A stretch of 9,939 nucleotides of DNA, taken from assembly GCA_945903675.1 (NCBI GenBank), contig CAMDOP010000104.1, positions 1 through 9,939 on the forward strand. The letters run 5' to 3'. This stretch comes from Crenothrix polyspora. GTDB lineage: Bacteria; Pseudomonadota; Gammaproteobacteria; Methylococcales; Methylomonadaceae. Below the pieces are notes generated by a model that saw nothing but the letters and a program-made list of their open reading frames with translations, was not told the origin of the DNA and made no database searches. Shown here in pieces: positions 6,163 through 9,939 of this stretch; within the stretch, counting starts at the first letter, position 1; every line of letters starts with the position of its first letter. The translations under genes were made by a program, and so were the position numbers.

Positions 6163-9015
6163 ATGAGCATTAATAAAGAACAAGATTTCGGTACGCCTGC
6201 CAGTACTGCACTCGAGCAAGTCACCTTAGAAATTGACGGTTTTAAAGTCACAGCACCTGTTGGGACTTCTATTATGAGAGCGGCGGCTAGTATTGGTATT
6301 GATATCCCTAAACTATGCGCCACTGACAGTATTGAGCCATTTGGCTCCTGTCGGCTCTGTGTGGTACAAATTGAAGGCGGACGTGGTATGCCGGCTTCTT
6401 GTACGACACCGGTTGCAGAAGGTTTAAAAGTCAGTACCCAAAATCAAAAATTGGCTGAAGTTCGTCGTGGTGTGATGGAATTGTATATTTCCGATCATCC
6501 TCTAGATTGCTTAACTTGTTCAGCGAATGGCGATTGCGAATTGCAAGATATGGCGGGTGCGGTAGGTTTGCGTGAAGTACGTTACAACCCCGTTGAAACG
6601 CATTTAAATGCCGTTAAAGATGAAAGTAATCCTTACTTTAGTTTTGATCCTAGCAAATGTATCGTTTGTTCGCGTTGTGTTAGAGCCTGTGAAGAAACTC
6701 AAGGTACGTTTGCCTTAACCATTGATGGTCGTGGCTTTGATTCTAAAGTTTCACCCAGTCAGAACGAAGCATTCATGGATTCTGAATGTGTGTCCTGTGG
6801 TGCCTGCGTACAGGCTTGTCCAACGGCCACTTTAATGGAAAAGTCGGTTATCGATCATGGTCAACCAGAACATGCCATCGTTACAACCTGCGCTTATTGC
6901 GGCGTAGGCTGTTCCTTTAGAGCGGAAATGAAAGGCGAGCAAGTGATTCGCATGGTGCCCAATAAAGATGGCAAAGCCAATCACGGCCATTCTTGTGTTA
7001 AGGGTCGCTTTGCCTTTGGTTATGCTACGCATAAAGATCGCATCACTACTCCGATGATACGTGCCAGTATTAAAGATGCTTGGCAAGAAGTGAGTTGGGA
7101 AGTTGCGATTAATCATGCTGCTTCTGAATTAAAACGCATACAAGAAAAATATGGCAAAGATGCCATCGGTGGTATTACTTCTTCACGTTGCACTAACGAA
7201 GAAGTTTATATCATGCAAAAATTGATACGTGCAGGCTTTGGCAATAATAATGTCGATACTTGTGCGCGAGTCTGCCATTCACCTACGGGTTATGGTCTTA
7301 AACAGACTTTTGGTGAATCATCGGGTACTCAAGATTTTGATTCGGTCATGAAAGCCGATGTCATTTTAGTGATGGGTGCTAATCCAACAGACGGACATCC
7401 CGTATTTGGTTCTATGATGAAAAAGCGCTTACGTCAGGGAGCAAAGTTAATTGTTATCGATCCTCGTGAGATTGATCTTGTTGAAAAAAGCCCACATATT
7501 CAGGCTGATTACCATCTGAAATTGCGTCCAGGTACTAATGTCGCTTTAATCAGCGCTTTGGCTAACGTTATTGTCACTGAGCAGTTAATCGATGAGAATT
7601 TTGTTAATGAGCGTTGTGATGTAGCGTCATTTAATAAATGGAAAACATTTATTGCTCAAGAGCAGTACTCTCCAGAAGCGACTGCTGATATTACTGGTGT
7701 ACCTGCAGAACTAATGAGAGCCGCAGCACGGCTTTATGCGACTGGAGGTAATGCAGCTATTTATTACGGCTTAGGTGTTACAGAACATAGTCAAGGTTCT
7801 ACCACCGTTATTGGTATTGCTAACTTGGCGATGGCGACCGGTAATTTGGGTCGTGATGGCGTGGGTGTCAATCCTTTACGTGGACAAAATAATGTTCAGG
7901 GTTCTTGCGATATGGGTTCATTCCCGCATGAATTTCCAGGTTATCGACATGTGTCTGATGAACAAACGCATCGTTTGTTTGAAGATGCTTGGCAAGCTGA
8001 ATTAAGCTGGGAGCCGGGTCTGCGAATTCCTAATATGTTTGATGCGGCTATGGATAAAAGCTTTATGGGCTTGTACTGTGAAGGCGAGGATATTGCTCAA
8101 TCAGATCCTGATATTCAGCATGTACATGCGGCCTTACGTGCCATGGAATGTGTGATCGTTCAGGATATCTTCCTTAATGAAACCGCAAAATTTGCGCATG
8201 TGTTTTTCCCTGGCTCATCCTTTTTAGAAAAAGATGGTACGTTTACCAATGCTGAACGTCGTATTTCACCAGTGCGTAAAGTCATGTCACCTTTAGCGGG
8301 TTATCAAGATTGGGAAGTGACTCAAATGCTTTCCAATGCCATGGGTTATGCTATGAACTATGCTCATCCATCGGAAATCATGGCTGAAATTGCTAGTCTT
8401 ACACCTTCATTTACCGGTGTGAGTTATGAAAAAATTGATCAACTAGGCAGTATACAATGGCCGTGTTATGACGAGGCCTCAACAGGCACGCCTATCATGC
8501 ACGAACAGACTTTTATGCGTGATAACGGTAAAGGTTTATTTATGTTGACTGAATATGTGGCAACTGCGGAACGTGTGACTAAGAAGTTTCCGTTGATTCT
8601 AACTACGGGTCGTATTTTGTCGCAATACAATGTCGGTGCTCAAACGCGTCGTACTGAAAATAATGCTTGGCATTCGGAAGATCTTTTGGAAATTCATTCA
8701 CACGATGCTGAAGATCGTGGCTTAAAAACAGGTGATTGGGTCGGTATTAAAAGTCGTGTCGGTGAAACAGTATTGCGTGCTTTAATCACCGATCGCGTTC
8801 AGCCAGGTGTGGTTTATACAACATTCCACTTTCCAGAATCGGGTGCTAATGTTATTACCACTGATAATTCAGATTGGGCGACCAACTGTCCAGAATACAA
8901 AGTGACTGCTGTTCAAGTCAGTAAAGTGAGTCAGACTTCTGAGTGGCAAGAACAGTATCAAGCATTTTCAGATAATCAGTTGGAATTATTGGCTCAAGGC
9001 TCGCAACATGACTAA
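6163..9015 (+). CDS. fdsA: NAD-dependent formate dehydrogenase, catalytic alpha subunit (Mo-bisMGD, Cys type)
   Basis: FdsA oxidises formate to CO2 at a molybdenum bis-MGD centre. Domain order over 950 residues: 2Fe-2S ferredoxin-like (Cys52, Cys63, Cys66, Cys80); a His-Cys3 4Fe-4S site (His112, Cys116, Cys119, Cys125); a two-cluster ferredoxin region (Cys166, 169, 172, 176 and Cys209, 212, 215, 219); the oxidoreductase 4Fe-4S site (Cys243, 246, 250, 278); the catalytic core; and a C-terminal pterin-dinucleotide domain (about 808-920, with LTTGR at 813-817). The Mo ligand is Cys371 followed by His372 in ARVCHSPTGYG, so this is the cysteine form and no selenocysteine is needed. The conserved Arg573 lies in PLRGQNNVQG. 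The start is set by AAGGAA (6151-6156) six bases before the ATG. The stop overlaps fdhD by eight bases. Lack of a Tat signal indicates a cytoplasmic enzyme. Confidence 0.97.
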   Translation: MSINKEQDFGTPASTALEQVTLEIDGFKVTAPVGTSIMRAAASIGIDIPKLCATDSIEPFGSCRLCVVQIEGGRGMPASCTTPVAEGLKVSTQNQKLAEVRRGVMELYISDHPLDCLTCSANGDCELQDMAGAVGLREVRYNPVETHLNAVKDESNPYFSFDPSKCIVCSRCVRACEETQGTFALTIDGRGFDSKVSPSQNEAFMDSECVSCGACVQACPTATLMEKSVIDHGQPEHAIVTTCAYCGVGCSFRAEMKGEQVIRMVPNKDGKANHGHSCVKGRFAFGYATHKDRITTPMIRASIKDAWQEVSWEVAINHAASELKRIQEKYGKDAIGGITSSRCTNEEVYIMQKLIRAGFGNNNVDTCARVCHSPTGYGLKQTFGESSGTQDFDSVMKADVILVMGANPTDGHPVFGSMMKKRLRQGAKLIVIDPREIDLVEKSPHIQADYHLKLRPGTNVALISALANVIVTEQLIDENFVNERCDVASFNKWKTFIAQEQYSPEATADITGVPAELMRAAARLYATGGNAAIYYGLGVTEHSQGSTTVIGIANLAMATGNLGRDGVGVNPLRGQNNVQGSCDMGSFPHEFPGYRHVSDEQTHRLFEDAWQAELSWEPGLRIPNMFDAAMDKSFMGLYCEGEDIAQSDPDIQHVHAALRAMECVIVQDIFLNETAKFAHVFFPGSSFLEKDGTFTNAERRISPVRKVMSPLAGYQDWEVTQMLSNAMGYAMNYAHPSEIMAEIASLTPSFTGVSYEKIDQLGSIQWPCYDEASTGTPIMHEQTFMRDNGKGLFMLTEYVATAERVTKKFPLILTTGRILSQYNVGAQTRRTENNAWHSEDLLEIHSHDAEDRGLKTGDWVGIKSRVGETVLRALITDRVQPGVVYTTFHFPESGANVITTDNSDWATNCPEYKVTAVQVSKVSQTSEWQEQYQAFSDNQLELLAQGSQHD

Positions 9016-9853
9016 TGGCTTTGCCGTTAGTCAATCCTTATCATTAGAATTAGGCTGGCCTAGTTACCAGCAACGCTCGGTGGAGTGCTGGCAAGGTGGC
9101 CAGCAGTCTATTGAGCAAGATTATATTGCTGAAGAAGTACCTGTATCCTTAGTTTATAATGGGATTCCACATGTTGTTATGCTAACAACGCCGACTAATC
9201 TTGAAGAGTTTGCCTTAGGATTTAGTATCACTGAAGGTATAATTAAAACACCGCAAGAATTGCTTTCGGCAAGGATTTATAATCGCCGAAGTGGTATTGA
9301 GGTGCATCTTAAAATACCTGAGCAACGCGCTTCATGTATGGCTGATAAAGGTAGAAACTTAACTGGGCGTACTGGGTGCGGTCTATGTGGTGCCAGTACC
9401 TTAGAGCAGGCTATACGACGACCCAGTGCAGTGACTGGGGATTTTATTCTAGCAGCGAGTGAATTATCTGCCGCATTAACTGATATGAAGCACCGTCAAA
9501 CCCTAAATGATTTAACGGGTTCTGTGCATGCTGCGGCATGGGTGGTTCCAGGTATTGGCATTGTAGATATCCGCGAAGATGTAGGACGCCATAATGCTCT
9601 AGATAAACTCATAGGCTTATTATTGCGTAGTGGTAAAGACTTGGCCTCTGGATTTGTTCTAGTGACGAGTCGAGCCAGCTATGAATTGGTACAAAAAACA
9701 GCTAGTGTAGGGATTACCATGCTAGCCGCTATTTCGGCTCCTACTGGATTAGCCATTAGGTTAGCAGATGAAGCGGGACTTACTTTGATTGGTTTTGCGC
9801 GAGGAGATCGGCATGTTGTTTATAGCCATCCACAACGCTTAACCCATACTTAA
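9008..9853 (+). CDS. fdhD: FdhD/FdsC, sulfurtransferase for formate dehydrogenase molybdenum cofactor
   Basis: FdhD carries sulfur from a cysteine desulfurase to the Mo-bisMGD cofactor and delivers the sulfurated cofactor to the alpha subunit; without it the dehydrogenase is inactive. The 281 residues contain the CxxC persulfide motif GRTGCGLCGA (Cys124 and Cys127) and the conserved blocks TGSVHAAAW (170-178), EDVGRHNALDKLIG (190-203), SRASYELVQKTA (221-232) and GFARGDR (262-268). Length is normal. The ATG lies eight bases inside the end of fdsA, with AAGG at 8996-8999 as a plausible ribosome site within fdsA. Its place between the alpha and delta genes matches the fdsGBACD order, where it is called fdsC. 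Confidence 0.95.
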   Translation: MTNGFAVSQSLSLELGWPSYQQRSVECWQGGQQSIEQDYIAEEVPVSLVYNGIPHVVMLTTPTNLEEFALGFSITEGIIKTPQELLSARIYNRRSGIEVHLKIPEQRASCMADKGRNLTGRTGCGLCGASTLEQAIRRPSAVTGDFILAASELSAALTDMKHRQTLNDLTGSVHAAAWVVPGIGIVDIREDVGRHNALDKLIGLLLRSGKDLASGFVLVTSRASYELVQKTASVGITMLAAISAPTGLAIRLADEAGLTLIGFARGDRHVVYSHPQRLTHT

Positions 9854-9868
9854 ACTTATTTGAGCATC

Positions 9869-9939
9869 ATGAAAATTAAAACTCTTATCAAAATGGCCAA
9901 CAGCATAGGTGATTTTTTTAACGCTGAAAGCGATAAAGA
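9869..9939 (+). CDS. fdsD: Formate dehydrogenase delta subunit FdsD, N-terminus only (cut by window end)
   Basis: The frame opens 15 bases after the fdhD stop and is still open at the window edge. The 23 visible residues include LIKMANSIGDFFN, which resembles the start of the small FdsD family (usually about 60-80 residues), where a LIKMANQI-like motif is followed by aromatic residues. FdsD accompanies fdhD in such operons and is needed for full activity of the enzyme, though it carries no known cofactor. A short TGAG just upstream of the ATG is a weak ribosome site. Position and motif agree, so the call is good despite the short length. Confidence 0.85.
   Translation, partial: MKIKTLIKMANSIGDFFNAESDK

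Noticed and set aside
6163..9015. Selenocysteine formate dehydrogenase
   Set aside because: The Mo-ligand position is a normal Cys codon (Cys371), with no in-frame TGA anywhere in the gene.
4588..9015. Complex I NuoF/NuoG or a bidirectional NAD-linked hydrogenase
   Set aside because: The large subunit has the formate dehydrogenase active site (VCHSPT and PLRGQNN), fdhD and fdsD follow, and no other nuo or hydrogenase genes are present.

Overview
The window reads as part of a gammaproteobacterial chromosome of moderate-to-low GC, and it falls into two halves. The left side (1 to about 2267) is rich in repeats and holds one damaged gene. The right side (2268 to the end) is ordinary, well-preserved metabolic DNA. 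The gene set (SelO, a soluble NAD-dependent formate dehydrogenase operon, a GatB remnant) and the abundance of small palindromic repeats would suit a methylotroph or methanotroph of the Methylococcales type. That placement is inference from gene content only.

Region 1 (1-296) has no gene. It looks like three nested layers. An outer repeat ends in a GCCGTACGGCCGT motif. Inside it is a palindrome (GGTGGATT...AATACACC). Inside the palindrome is a 169-bp miniature element with 16-bp perfect terminal inverted repeats and a 6-bp target duplication, CTAGCG. Directly against the end of this block, gatB coding sequence begins mid-gene (about 291/297-1274). Only the C-terminal two thirds of GatB is present.

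Region 2 (1275-2267, about 1 kb) has no convincing gene. In order it holds a second copy of the outer repeat, in the same orientation (about 1366-1497), a cluster of hairpins built on TGCCCACC/GGTGGGCA (1520-1597), and four tandem units of 106/107 bp (1603-2028) plus a short partial fifth. Two halves of the tandem unit show different patterns of relatedness. A tail with a 26-codon open frame and a weak hairpin follows.

Region 3 is selO on the minus strand (2268-3875), encoding a full-length SelO/YdiU protein AMPylase. A 239-bp divergent intergenic region separates it from the operon on the plus strand. That region holds an extended -10 promoter candidate for each direction, a short dyad over the selO -10, and a CRP-like site just downstream of the operon's -10.

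Region 4 (4115-end) is an fdsGBACD-type operon: fdsG (2Fe-2S gamma subunit), fdsB (FMN/NAD beta subunit), fdsA (Mo-bisMGD catalytic alpha subunit with a Cys active site), fdhD/fdsC (sulfurtransferase for the molybdenum cofactor) and the start of fdsD (delta subunit, cut by the window end). Genes overlap or lie within about 21 bp of each other, so they are probably co-transcribed and translationally coupled. Together they oxidise formate to CO2 and reduce NAD+ in the cytoplasm. Electrons pass from Mo in FdsA through its Fe-S chain to FMN in FdsB. No unknown multi-gene system is visible here. The unusual material is the repeat architecture around the broken gatB and the tandem array.
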